Source: Coprobacter sp. (GTDB lineage: Bacteria > Bacteroidota > Bacteroidia > Bacteroidales > UBA11471). From it: DNA of 64,000 nucleotides. Shown here piece after piece: positions 56,219 through 64,000 of the stretch. A model generated the notes under the pieces. The model was not told the DNA's origin. It worked only from the letters and a program-made list of their open reading frames with translations, and did no database searches. Position 1 is the stretch's first letter. Every line of letters starts with the position of its first letter. The translations under genes were made by a program, and so were the position numbers. The stretch spans positions 1-64,000 of the forward strand of contig JAFTRN010000036.1 of NCBI GenBank assembly GCA_017462265.1, read 5' to 3'.

Positions 56219-59143
56219 ATGGCAACCGATACATCAGAAAAGAATCTTGAAACCATTCTCGTCAGTTATCTTCGAGACAACCAAGGCTACGAAGAGGGCG
56301 ATTCTGCGGACTACAACAAAGATTACGCACTCGATACAGAGCGTGTAAAGCGGTTTATACTATCCACTCAAAGGAAGAAGGTAGAGAATACCGCTTGTTT
56401 TGCTAACGAATTGGCCGAACGCAGATTCTTTACCGAACTGAGCAAACAACTTGCCAACCGCGGCATAACAGATGTGCTCAGAAAAGGTTTTCGCTATATC
56501 TCGGAATTGTTCGATATGTACTATCCTTTGCCATCGGAACTGAACCCGACGGCACAAGAGATGTATGCAAAGAACATCTTTTGCGTTACAAGACAACTGT
56601 TTTATAGCAAGGACAATTCCAATAGCATAGACGTAATGTTGTCACTCAACGGAATGCCGGTTATGACCATGGAACTGAAGAACCATTATACAGGGCAGAC
56701 CGTGGAAAATGCCATAAAACAATACCGGGCAGACAGAGACGCTAAAGACCCACTACTTGCGCCTAAACGATGTGCAGTACACTTTGCCGTCGATGACGAC
56801 GACATTCGGATGTGTACTTGGTTGTGCGGTCAAAGTTCTTGGTTCTTGCCATTCAACAAAGGTGTGAATGGCGGTGCAGGCAATCCCGTAAATCCTGACG
56901 GTGTGCGAACTGCATACCTTTGGGAAGATATTCTTGAAAAAGAATCCCTATCTGATATTCTTGAAAACTATGCTCAGGTTGTCAAGAAGAAAGACGAGAA
57001 GACCGGCAAAACGAAATTTTCAGTCGTTTGGCCTCGTTATCACCAATTAGAAGTTGTGCGTAAACTGTTAGCTGTAACGAGAGCAAACGGCGTAGGCAAT
57101 CGCTATCTTATCCAACACTCTGCCGGTTCAGGCAAATCAAATTCCATTACTTGGCTTGCTTATCAACTTGTAGGTTTGCTTGACGGCACTCAGCCGTTAA
57201 TGGATAGTGTGATAGTTGTTACCGACCGCATTAATCTTGATAAGCAAATTAGAGATAATATTTCTGCTTTTAAGCGTCTCGAAAATATTGTTGCGTGGGC
57301 TGATAATGCCGAGAATTTGCGTAAGCACTTAGAACGTGGCAAAAAGATTATCATCACCATTGTTCATAAATTCCCTTATATTCTTGACACTATCGGTTCT
57401 GAACTGAAGCATAAGCGTTTCGGTATCATTATCGATGAAGCTCACAGCAGTCAAAACGGGTCAATGTCGGCAAAGATGAATATTGCTTTAAGTGGCAACG
57501 TCGGCGAAGAGGATATGGACTTGGAAGACCGTTTGAATGCTGTTATCGAGGGGCGAAAAATGGTCAAGAACGCCAATTATTACGCTTTCACTGCCACACC
57601 GAAAAATAAAACTCTACAGATGTTTGGAACAGCGTTTGAACAACCCGACGGCGAAATCGGTCATCGCCCATTCCACGAATATTCTATGAAACAAGCCATC
57701 GAAGAGGGCTTTATAATGGACGTTCTCAAACATTATACGACATATAACAGTTATTACAAAATAGCTAAAACGATAGAGTCAGACCCCGAATTTGAGAAGA
57801 AACAGGCTCAAAAGAAATTGCGTGCGTTTGTGGAAAGCCAACCCGAAACGATTCAACAGAAAGCATCAATCATTGTAGAGCATTTCCATACCCAGGTAAT
57901 AGACAAAGGTAAAATGGGAGGACTGGCTCGTGCCATGGTGGTTACAAGCAGTATTCTTCGTGCGATTGAGTTCTATTATACAATCACTCGTCTGCTTGAA
58001 GAGCGCAAAAGCCCATATAAGGCGATTGTCGCATTCTCCGGAAGTAAAAATTATGGAGGAAAAGATGTAACGGAAGCTGATGTAAACGGTTTCCCCTCAA
58101 AGGATATAGAGGACAATATGGAACGCGACCCTTATAGAATACTTGTGGTCGCTGAGAAATTCCAAACAGGTTATGATCAACCTCTTCTCCATACGATGTA
58201 TGTAGATAGAGTGCTTACCGATGTAAAAGCCGTACAAACTCTTTCTCGCTTAAATCGCTGCCACCCTAAGAAAAGAGATACATTTGTGCTTGACTTTGCC
58301 AATGACACAGAGAGTATTCAAACCTCGTTCCAACGCTTCTATAAAACAACCATATTGTCAAAAGAGACTGACCCTAACAAACTGAACGACCTTATTCAAG
58401 AGATAGAAGAGGCTAATATATACACTAAAAACGATGTAGAAAGTCTCAACGACAAGTATTGGAGTGGTGCACCACGAGAAGAGCTTGACCCTGTAATCGA
58501 CACATCTGTGGAACGCTTCAAAGAATTAGAGGAAAACAATCAGGTAAGATGCAAAAGCAGCATCAAAGCATTTCTGAGAACTTATCCATTTCTTGCGGCT
58601 GTATTGCCTTTCAAGAGTATTGAATGGGAGATGCTTAATACTTATTTCTCGTTGCTCATACACAAATTGCCTGTACTCAGAGGAGAAGATTTTACTGAGG
58701 GTTTGATTGATGCTATTGACTTTGACAAATACCGCATCATAAAAGGCGAAGAGCAAAAAATTGAATTGGAAAATACTGATGCTGAAATAGAACCCACACC
58801 GGTCGGAAAAACTAAGGGTACATCGAATCCCGAAATGGCTAAACTAAGTGAGATACTTGATGAGTTTAACAGCATTAATTGGATAGATAAGGAGAAAGCC
58901 AAGCAACAGCTTGAGGAACTACCTGTACGTTTACAATCAGATGAGGCCTTTGTTAATGCGGCTCGCAACAGCGACAAGGAAACCGCACAGCGACAATGCA
59001 ATATGTCATTGATGATGATTATTGCACAAATGCTTAGCGAAAATACAGAATTCTGTAGAAACTACCTTGATAATCCCGATTTTATGAATTTTATAAATCA
59101 ACGCATATTCCAAAACGCATACAATAACATTACCCCAATATAA
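56219..59143 (+). CDS. hsdR: Type I R-M restriction subunit HsdR
   Basis: 974 residues. DNA-translocating endonuclease that cuts unmodified DNA remotely. The nuclease domain has Asp near 137 (SIDVMLSLNG) and MELKN at about 151-155 (PD-(D/E)XK). SF2 motor: Walker A HSAGSGKSN (about 301-309), DEAH at about 406, TATPKN, and SRLNRCHPKK as motif VI region. C-terminal helical part binds HsdM. Intact, full length. Last gene of the operon, with a terminator 10 bp downstream and tRNA-Asn behind it. Confidence 0.95.
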   Translation: MATDTSEKNLETILVSYLRDNQGYEEGDSADYNKDYALDTERVKRFILSTQRKKVENTACFANELAERRFFTELSKQLANRGITDVLRKGFRYISELFDMYYPLPSELNPTAQEMYAKNIFCVTRQLFYSKDNSNSIDVMLSLNGMPVMTMELKNHYTGQTVENAIKQYRADRDAKDPLLAPKRCAVHFAVDDDDIRMCTWLCGQSSWFLPFNKGVNGGAGNPVNPDGVRTAYLWEDILEKESLSDILENYAQVVKKKDEKTGKTKFSVVWPRYHQLEVVRKLLAVTRANGVGNRYLIQHSAGSGKSNSITWLAYQLVGLLDGTQPLMDSVIVVTDRINLDKQIRDNISAFKRLENIVAWADNAENLRKHLERGKKIIITIVHKFPYILDTIGSELKHKRFGIIIDEAHSSQNGSMSAKMNIALSGNVGEEDMDLEDRLNAVIEGRKMVKNANYYAFTATPKNKTLQMFGTAFEQPDGEIGHRPFHEYSMKQAIEEGFIMDVLKHYTTYNSYYKIAKTIESDPEFEKKQAQKKLRAFVESQPETIQQKASIIVEHFHTQVIDKGKMGGLARAMVVTSSILRAIEFYYTITRLLEERKSPYKAIVAFSGSKNYGGKDVTEADVNGFPSKDIEDNMERDPYRILVVAEKFQTGYDQPLLHTMYVDRVLTDVKAVQTLSRLNRCHPKKRDTFVLDFANDTESIQTSFQRFYKTTILSKETDPNKLNDLIQEIEEANIYTKNDVESLNDKYWSGAPREELDPVIDTSVERFKELEENNQVRCKSSIKAFLRTYPFLAAVLPFKSIEWEMLNTYFSLLIHKLPVLRGEDFTEGLIDAIDFDKYRIIKGEEQKIELENTDAEIEPTPVGKTKGTSNPEMAKLSEILDEFNSINWIDKEKAKQQLEELPVRLQSDEAFVNAARNSDKETAQRQCNMSLMMIIAQMLSENTEFCRNYLDNPDFMNFINQRIFQNAYNNITPI

Positions 59144-59152
59144 GAAATACAA

Positions 59153-59182
59153 AAAAAGCGTTGATTTTTATCAACGCTTTTT
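59153..59182. terminator. Terminator between hsdR and tRNA-Asn
   Basis: Perfect 12-bp stem (AAAAAGCGTTGA 59153-59164 with 59171-59182), 6-nt loop, A and T runs on either side, so it can act in both directions. Confidence 0.88.
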
Positions 59183-59183
59183 G

Positions 59184-59257
59184 CTCTTCAGGTTGGACTT
59201 GAACCAACGACACTCTGATTAACAGTCAGATGCTCTAACCGACTGAGCTACTGAAGA
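59184..59257 (-). tRNA. tRNA-Asn (anticodon GTT)
   Basis: On the minus strand: acceptor TCTTCAG pairs with CTGAAGA, discriminator G; D arm GCTCAGTCGGTTAGAGC; anticodon arm CTGACTGTTAATCAG with GTT; T arm GTTGGTTCAAGTCCAAC. CCA is not encoded. It marks the right border of the type I R-M operon. Confidence 0.96.
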
Positions 59258-59344
59258 AGGTTACATTTCTAAAAATGCGAGGCAAAAATAATGCGTTATT
59301 TCCAATTATGCAATATATTTGTAGAAAAATTTGTTTTCAATGTT

Positions 59345-59378
59345 GAAGCTGTCCGATTTTTTCGAGATTTCGACCTCG
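59345..59378 (+). repeat. Partial copy of the dispersed repeat upstream of the S41 peptidase
   Basis: GAAGCTGTCCGATTTTTTCG then AGATTTCG, similar to the left end of the element at 16015 (TTTCGAGATTATT). It follows a -7 box TATATTTG at 59314-59321. Confidence 0.5.
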
Positions 59379-59417
59379 AAACTCTATCGGTACAACTTAC
59401 TAAAACCTACTGAAATT

Positions 59418-61091
59418 ATGCGACATACCACCATTTTTACCTTCAGCCTCATTGTGGGCATCGCCTTTTGGGCCGGCCCGGCTCATGCCCAGAAGAAGAG
59501 TGACAACACCTTCGAAACCAACCAAGCCATCGGCATATTCAGCAATATACTCAAGGAGATAAACACCTTCTATGTAGATACACCCGACGTGGAAAAAATG
59601 GTACAGGAGGGCCTCAACGCCATGCTCTACACGCTCGATCCCTACACCACCTACATACCCGAGACAGAGAGCGACGATTTCAAGTTCATGACTACCGGCG
59701 AGTATGGCGGTATAGGTGCGCTCATAGGTAAGCTCGACAGCTTCACCTACATTACCGAGCCCTACGAGGGACTGCCGGCGCAAATAAAGGGATTAAAAGC
59801 CGGCGATAAGATTCTGCGCATAGACAGTGTAGATACCAAGGGATTGGAGTCGGACAAGGTGAGCAACTGTCTGCGCGGTACTGCCAACACCATAGTGAGA
59901 GTGACCGTAGAGCGCGCCGAGACGCTCGACACCCTTACGTTCGACATCGTGCGCCGTAAAATCACTTTGCCCGCCGTGCCCTATTACGGAGTGCGCGATG
60001 GCGGGGTAGGGTACATCTACCTGCAAAGTTTCACCGACAAAGCCGCTGCCGAAGTGAAAGAGGCCTTTCTCGACCTGAAAAAGAACCACCACATCTCCTC
60101 GCTCATACTCGACCTGCGTGGCAACCCCGGCGGAATACTCGACGAGGCGCTCACCATAATCAACTATTTCGTACCCAAAGGGGTAGAGGTGTTATCTACT
60201 CGCAGCCGCACCGGCCGCTGGGATCGCACCTACAAGACCACCCAGAAACCTATCGACACGCAGATACCCATCACCGTACTCATCAATAGAGAGTCGGCCT
60301 CGGCCTCGGAAATAGTGTCGGGCACCCTGCAAGACCTCGACCGTGCTGTCATCGTGGGCGAACGCTCCTACGGCAAGGGGTTGGTGCAATCTACTCGTCC
60401 GTTACCCTATAACGGTCTGCTGAAAGTCACTACCTCGAAATATTATATTCCCAGCGGGCGCTCCATACAAGCCATCGACTACTCTCATCGCAATGCCGAC
60501 GGACAGGCCGAACGCATACCCGATAGTCTCACCACTGCCTATACCACCGCCGGCGGACGCATAGTGCGCGATGGGGGAGGTATCACACCCGACGTAAAGA
60601 TAGAGTTGCCCCAAGTGGCCAATATCGTGTATTATCTCATGCGCGATATGCATATATTCCGCTATGCCAATCGATTCTGCGCCCACAATGACAGTATTGT
60701 CCCCATAGACCGCTTTGTCATCACCGACGAAATATACGACGATTTCAAGACCTATATAAAAAGCAAAAACTTCAAGTACGATCGTCGTAGCGAGAAGATA
60801 CTCGATGAACTGAAAAAGTCGATGGAGTTTGAAGGATATTACACCGAAGCCGAAGCCGAAATAAACGCTCTCGCACAGAAACTCTCCCACAATCTCGACC
60901 GCGAACTCGATAACTTCCGTCGAGAAATCAGCGAGCAACTCGCTCTCGAAATCGTGAAACGTTACTATTATCAGAAGGGAGAAATAGTCGAAAGCCTCAA
61001 AAACGACGCTATCGTGCAACGCGCCGAGGATATTCTGCGCAACACACAAGAATATAACACGATATTACACCCCACACCCGAAAAAAAATAA
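59418..61091 (+). CDS. S41 family C-terminal processing peptidase
   Basis: 557 residues from ATG at 59418 with a signal peptide (MRHTTIFTFSLIVGIAFWAG-PAHAQ). PDZ domain (about 85-165, TGEYGGIGALIG...GLKAGDKILRID) and the S41 serine peptidase core with Ser295 in ESASASE and Lys320 in SYGKGLVQ as the catalytic dyad. A helical C-terminal part (about 450-557) follows. It degrades or trims envelope proteins in the periplasm. Full length. Confidence 0.92.
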   Translation: MRHTTIFTFSLIVGIAFWAGPAHAQKKSDNTFETNQAIGIFSNILKEINTFYVDTPDVEKMVQEGLNAMLYTLDPYTTYIPETESDDFKFMTTGEYGGIGALIGKLDSFTYITEPYEGLPAQIKGLKAGDKILRIDSVDTKGLESDKVSNCLRGTANTIVRVTVERAETLDTLTFDIVRRKITLPAVPYYGVRDGGVGYIYLQSFTDKAAAEVKEAFLDLKKNHHISSLILDLRGNPGGILDEALTIINYFVPKGVEVLSTRSRTGRWDRTYKTTQKPIDTQIPITVLINRESASASEIVSGTLQDLDRAVIVGERSYGKGLVQSTRPLPYNGLLKVTTSKYYIPSGRSIQAIDYSHRNADGQAERIPDSLTTAYTTAGGRIVRDGGGITPDVKIELPQVANIVYYLMRDMHIFRYANRFCAHNDSIVPIDRFVITDEIYDDFKTYIKSKNFKYDRRSEKILDELKKSMEFEGYYTEAEAEINALAQKLSHNLDRELDNFRREISEQLALEIVKRYYYQKGEIVESLKNDAIVQRAEDILRNTQEYNTILHPTPEKK

Positions 61092-61122
61092 GAGACTTTT
61101 TCAGTTTCAAAAAACGAGCGCT

Positions 61123-61650
61123 ATGATTTCGCCCTATCTCGCCGATTTCCGATACTGTCCACGTTGTGGCTCACCACGATTTATCGACAACAACACGTTA
61201 TCACGCCGTTGCGAGGAGTGCGGATTGGCTTATTACATCAATCCCAAAGCCGCTGTAGTAGCCGTCATCACCAACTCTCGGGGCGATATATTGGTGTGCC
61301 GGCGCGCCAAAGAGCCCGCACGCGGCACGCTCGACCTGCCGGGCGGTTTCTGCGATCCCGAAGAAAGCGCCGAGGAGGCCGTCGCTCGCGAAGTAATGGA
61401 AGAGACCTCGCTCACCGTCACATCATGTCGTTACCTCTTCTCCCTACCCAACGTCTATACCTACACCGGCATGGCTATTCCCACAATGGACCTGTTTTTC
61501 GAATGTGAGGTAGCCTCTCTCTCATCACTTTCGGCCCACGACGACGCGTCCGAGGTACGGTTTATCCCTCGCGACGAGATTGTCCCCGCCGATTTCGGAC
61601 TCACCTCCATACGTCGCGGCATCACCCGCCTACTCGCCCACAAAGAATAA
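61123..61650 (+). CDS. Nudix hydrolase with N-terminal zinc ribbon
   Basis: 175 residues. A zinc ribbon with Cys12, Cys15, Cys30 and Cys33 (YCPRCG, RRCEECG) precedes the Nudix fold; the Nudix box spans 74-96 (GGFCDPEES...AREVMEET). The zinc ribbon resembles NudC (NADH pyrophosphatase) but the extra N-terminal domain of NudC is missing. Hydrolyses a nucleoside diphosphate linked to another moiety; substrate unknown. Lies 31 bp after the S41 peptidase. Confidence 0.9.
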   Translation: MISPYLADFRYCPRCGSPRFIDNNTLSRRCEECGLAYYINPKAAVVAVITNSRGDILVCRRAKEPARGTLDLPGGFCDPEESAEEAVAREVMEETSLTVTSCRYLFSLPNVYTYTGMAIPTMDLFFECEVASLSSLSAHDDASEVRFIPRDEIVPADFGLTSIRRGITRLLAHKE

Positions 61651-61783
61651 GGGTGTCGCCACATTAATCGTAATTTTGAATGATTTTAGAATCCTTCACA
61701 TAAAAAAATAGATATAATAGGTAGTTTTCTAATATATTAATTCATATCTTTGTCAACAGATTTGTTTACAAGTTATCTTTATT

Positions 61784-62356
61784 GTGGAATACAACATTGG
61801 ACAATATATCGAGTTATTGGCACAGCGACACAATATGTCGCAAGCCGAGGTGGCACGTGAAATAAAAGTTTCACGCCAATCGTTGAGCCATATCATTTGC
61901 GGAAAACGCGAATTGTCATTACAACTCGCTATGAAATTAGAGGCCTATTTTTCCCTTCCCGAGGGAGAACTCATGAAATTGCAAGCATTGCAAGCCATAC
62001 AACACCGCAAACACATTATCCGCACCAACTTGTGTAAAAAGCTCATAAGCAAAAATGCTTTTTGGTCTTACGATGTAAAAGACCTATGCGATATTCCCGA
62101 CGATGAAATCATAGAGAAATGTTTTACCACGCTCGATATAGACGATATCGACTTGATGTTTGAACTCTATCCTCGCAAACAAATTATGAAAGTATGGAGA
62201 GAACAAATGGCCATTCGGGGTGAATATATGCAAATGCTCAATGTGATGATTGCCATGTATTATTTCGGTATCAAAGAACCCGAGAAATATATCAAAAAAA
62301 TAGTGCAACAACATCTAAACAAACTATTGCAAAATGCGTCAAGGATTGACTGCTAA
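61784..62356 (+). CDS. HTH antitoxin of an AbiE-like toxin-antitoxin pair
   Basis: 190 residues starting at GTG 61784. An XRE helix-turn-helix is visible at about 17-45 (NMSQAEVAREIKVSRQSLSHIICGKRELS), and the C-terminal half has WSYDVKDLCDIPDDEIIEKCF with LMFELYPRKQIMKVWREQM, a pattern I associate with antitoxins or regulators paired to AbiEii nucleotidyltransferases in Bacteroidetes. It overlaps the toxin by 23 bp, so the two are translated together. A -7 box TATCTTTG is at 61745-61752. Autoregulation is likely by analogy. Confidence 0.75.
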   Translation: MEYNIGQYIELLAQRHNMSQAEVAREIKVSRQSLSHIICGKRELSLQLAMKLEAYFSLPEGELMKLQALQAIQHRKHIIRTNLCKKLISKNAFWSYDVKDLCDIPDDEIIEKCFTTLDIDDIDLMFELYPRKQIMKVWREQMAIRGEYMQMLNVMIAMYYFGIKEPEKYIKKIVQQHLNKLLQNASRIDC

Positions 62357-62978
62357 TATCGAGCATATTATCGACAAAATAGCACTATTGGAGTGTATAA
62401 AACCCTATACACTATGTGGCGGTACGGCACTTGCCATGCAGATAGGCCATCGCCAAAGCGAGGATCTCGACTTCATGATGTGGCGCAAGTCCAAAAAAGA
62501 AAAACCCGAAGTAGATTGGCACAACATCGAAAAAGAACTTACCGAAAAGGTCGGTCCGATTGAAAACTTCAATATGCTCGGATTTGACCAAGTGGAATTT
62601 CTGGTAGGGGGCGTCAAAATATCATTTTTTGTAAGCGATAATTACTCTCCCGTCACTTCCGAAATCGAATATTCGGGCAATATACGTCTTGCCGATATAG
62701 GGGCCATCATGGCTATGAAGATGGAGGTAATGTTACGTCGAATGAAATTTCGCGACTATTACGACATCTATTGTATGTTGCGAGAGGGGTATTCTATCCA
62801 CACCGGTATCGAAAAGGCTCTTAAATACTCCCTTCATCGTCTTTCGACCAAAAACATCATTACCATGCTCCTCGCCGGGCAGTTTGCTCCCGAAAACAAT
62901 TTTACAACATTGACGCCCAAATACAACGTCTCCAAAGAGGATATACGCACATATATTCTTCAAAAGCTAAAAGAATAG
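62334..62978 (+). CDS. AbiEii/AbiGii-like nucleotidyltransferase toxin
   Basis: 214 residues. Nucleotidyltransferase fold with LCGGTALA (27-34, nucleotide-binding turn) and SEDLDFMM (42-49, metal-binding acidic pair), then the family-typical RLADIGAIMAMKMEVMLRR and KFRDYYDIYCM. AbiEii toxins transfer nucleotides to tRNA ends or other targets and are reversibly bacteriostatic, giving phage abortive infection. The N terminus overlaps the antitoxin gene by 23 bp. All expected motifs are intact, so the toxin should be active. Confidence 0.85.
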   Translation: MRQGLTANIEHIIDKIALLECIKPYTLCGGTALAMQIGHRQSEDLDFMMWRKSKKEKPEVDWHNIEKELTEKVGPIENFNMLGFDQVEFLVGGVKISFFVSDNYSPVTSEIEYSGNIRLADIGAIMAMKMEVMLRRMKFRDYYDIYCMLREGYSIHTGIEKALKYSLHRLSTKNIITMLLAGQFAPENNFTTLTPKYNVSKEDIRTYILQKLKE

Positions 62979-63071
62979 TTACCGAAGCTCAAAAAACACC
63001 TCTTTACACCTAAATTTTAGTTTTTTTGAAAAAGAGGTGGGAGAGGGGTTTCATTTTTCGGGCGGAATAGT

Positions 63072-63079
63072 TACCTTTG
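63072..63079 (+). promoter_or_regulatory. Likely -7 box of mutS
   Basis: TACCTTTG, with TTTC at the -33 distance (63049-63052). Predicts a leader of about 155 nt containing a repeat copy at 63145-63190. Confidence 0.5.
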
Positions 63080-63144
63080 TATGGCTGAAAAAAGTCCGTA
63101 CCGAAAGGGCCGAATATCCCCCGTGGCGCAGCCGATATACACAT

Positions 63145-63190
63145 GCTGAACTGTTTAGAACTTTCCTTGAAAAGTTATTCAAAATCAGGT
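63145..63190 (+). repeat. Partial copy of the dispersed repeat in the mutS leader
   Basis: GCTGAACTGTTTAGAACTTT, then CCTTGAAAAGTTATTCAAAATCAGG: follows the order of the family (CTGTTTAAAATTTTCTTGAAAAA). It can pair CTGAACTG with the AATCAGGTTC side. Confidence 0.45.
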
Positions 63191-63240
63191 TCTATAAACA
63201 TATTCACAAATAATAATCATAACACCTAAAACATATTCCC

Positions 63241-64000
63241 GTGGCAAAAGAGATGGTCGAAACCCCGCTGATGAAACAGTATCTCGAGATGAAAGCAGTT
63301 CACCCCGACGCCATATTGCTGTTCCGCGTGGGCGACTTCTACGAAACATTTTCCGACGATGCCATTGCCGCCTCGGAAATATTAGGTATCACCCTCACCC
63401 GTAGAGCCAACGGAGCAGCACAGTATGTAGAGCTTGCCGGATTTCCTCACCACGCTCTCGACACCTATCTGCCCAAGCTCGTGCGTGCCGGTAAGCGTGT
63501 CGCCATCTGCGAACAACTCGAAGATCCCAAACTCACCAAGAAACTCGTAAAGCGCGGTATCACTGAACTGGTGACGCCCGGCGTGTCGATAAACGACAAT
63601 ATACTCAATCACAAAGAGAATAACTTCTTGGCCGGCGTACACTTCGGACGCACCACCTGCGGAGTGGCATTTCTCGACATCTCCACCGGTGAATTTCTCA
63701 CCGCCGAGGGCAATTACGACTATATCGACAAGCTATTAGGCAATTTCCAGCCCAAGGAGGTACTTTTCGAACGTAGCAAGCGTAAAAATTTCGAAGAGCA
63801 TTTCGGTAACCGCTATTGTACGTTCGAACTCGACGACTGGATTTTTACCGAGGAGGCAGCTACCGAACGATTGTTGCGTCACTTCGGCACCAAAAACCTC
63901 AAAGGATTCGGCGTACAGCACCTGCCCCATGGCATCATCGCCTCGGGTGCATTGTTGCACTACCTCGACATTACCAAGCACACACAAATATCGCATATAC
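63241..64000 (+). CDS. mutS: DNA mismatch repair protein MutS (5' part; continues past window)
   Basis: The first 253 residues are visible from GTG at 63241 ([14 protein letters not shown]); an in-frame ATG at 63253 is a less likely start. The mismatch-recognition domain shows [11 protein letters not shown], with the Phe-Tyr-Glu (33-35) that stacks on the mispaired base, [11 protein letters not shown] and EQLEDPK. The gene runs off the right edge. It recognises mispairs and small loops. Confidence 0.95.
   Translation, partial: MAKEMVETPLMKQYLEMKAVHPDAILLFRVGDFYETFSDDAIAASEILGITLTRRANGAAQYVELAGFPHHALDTYLPKLVRAGKRVAICEQLEDPKLTKKLVKRGITELVTPGVSINDNILNHKENNFLAGVHFGRTTCGVAFLDISTGEFLTAEGNYDYIDKLLGNFQPKEVLFERSKRKNFEEHFGNRYCTFELDDWIFTEEAATERLLRHFGTKNLKGFGVQHLPHGIIASGALLHYLDITKHTQISHI

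Noticed and set aside
2440-59182. CRISPR array
   Set aside because: No regularly spaced direct repeats were seen anywhere; the repeated sequences are inverted or widely dispersed, and no cas gene is present.
51594-59300. Integrase-mediated genomic island at tRNA-Gln or tRNA-Asn
   Set aside because: No integrase in the interval and no copy of either tRNA 3' end at the other border, so tRNA-site integration is not supported.

Overview
The window looks like a chromosomal stretch from a gut-type Bacteroidales bacterium; a Barnesiella- or Coprobacter-like genus is my guess from gene content, not a proven placement. Evidence for the phylum: many promoters carry the Bacteroidetes -7 box TAnnTTTG (three also have TTTG at -33 with 19-20 nt spacing), Shine-Dalgarno sequences are scarce, and typical genes occur (KorAB, a GH3-family protein, SpmA-SpmB fusion, PolA with active 3'-5' exonuclease motifs, a K+-dependent-type membrane pyrophosphatase). 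Most core genes are GC-balanced; several accessory patches are clearly AT-richer.

Layout. 1-3859 is an AT-rich accessory patch: a DUF1016 remnant, a type II-like restriction-modification pair on the minus strand, a 191-bp segment bounded by 19-bp perfect inverted repeats directly upstream of the methyltransferase, and a tyrosine recombinase. 4180-10722 holds hppA and the sbcDC nuclease operon. 10907-17359 is a glycan-surface patch (pyruvyl transferase, DUF5672 protein, four glycosyltransferases) containing a 196-bp element with imperfect inverted ends. 17368-36720 is mostly housekeeping: RNase H, aroK, korAB, an M16 peptidase, a PfkB kinase, a phosphatase-like lipoprotein whose active-site Cys and Arg are gone, a DEAD helicase, a GH3-family protein, metG, a flippase plus glycosyltransferase, AlkD, a 2-hydroxyacid dehydrogenase, an SpmAB-like membrane protein and ybeY. 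36774-51593 has a secreted GH2 enzyme, the mnmG-apt-uvrC-dtd-mazG-deoC run (with a perfect parS-like palindrome touching the mnmG stop codon), a polyprenyl synthase, polA, an MscS-type channel and tyrS. 51679-59257 is a type I restriction-modification operon (hsdM-hsdS-rhuM-hsdR) lying between tRNA-Gln and tRNA-Asn. 59418-64000 has an S41 protease, a Nudix hydrolase, an AbiE-like toxin-antitoxin pair and the start of mutS.

The strongest theme is switchable defence. The type II-like system at the left end seems to be driven by a promoter inside an invertible segment next to a recombinase, and in this sequence the promoter boxes point away from the methyltransferase (predicted OFF). The type I system has an (AG)8 tract in the central conserved region of hsdS, where loss or gain of one repeat unit would cut the protein to a single target-recognition domain. 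Other items worth a second look are the catalytically dead phosphatase lipoprotein, the dispersed intergenic repeat family (one 196-bp MITE-like copy plus several partial copies) and the parS site.
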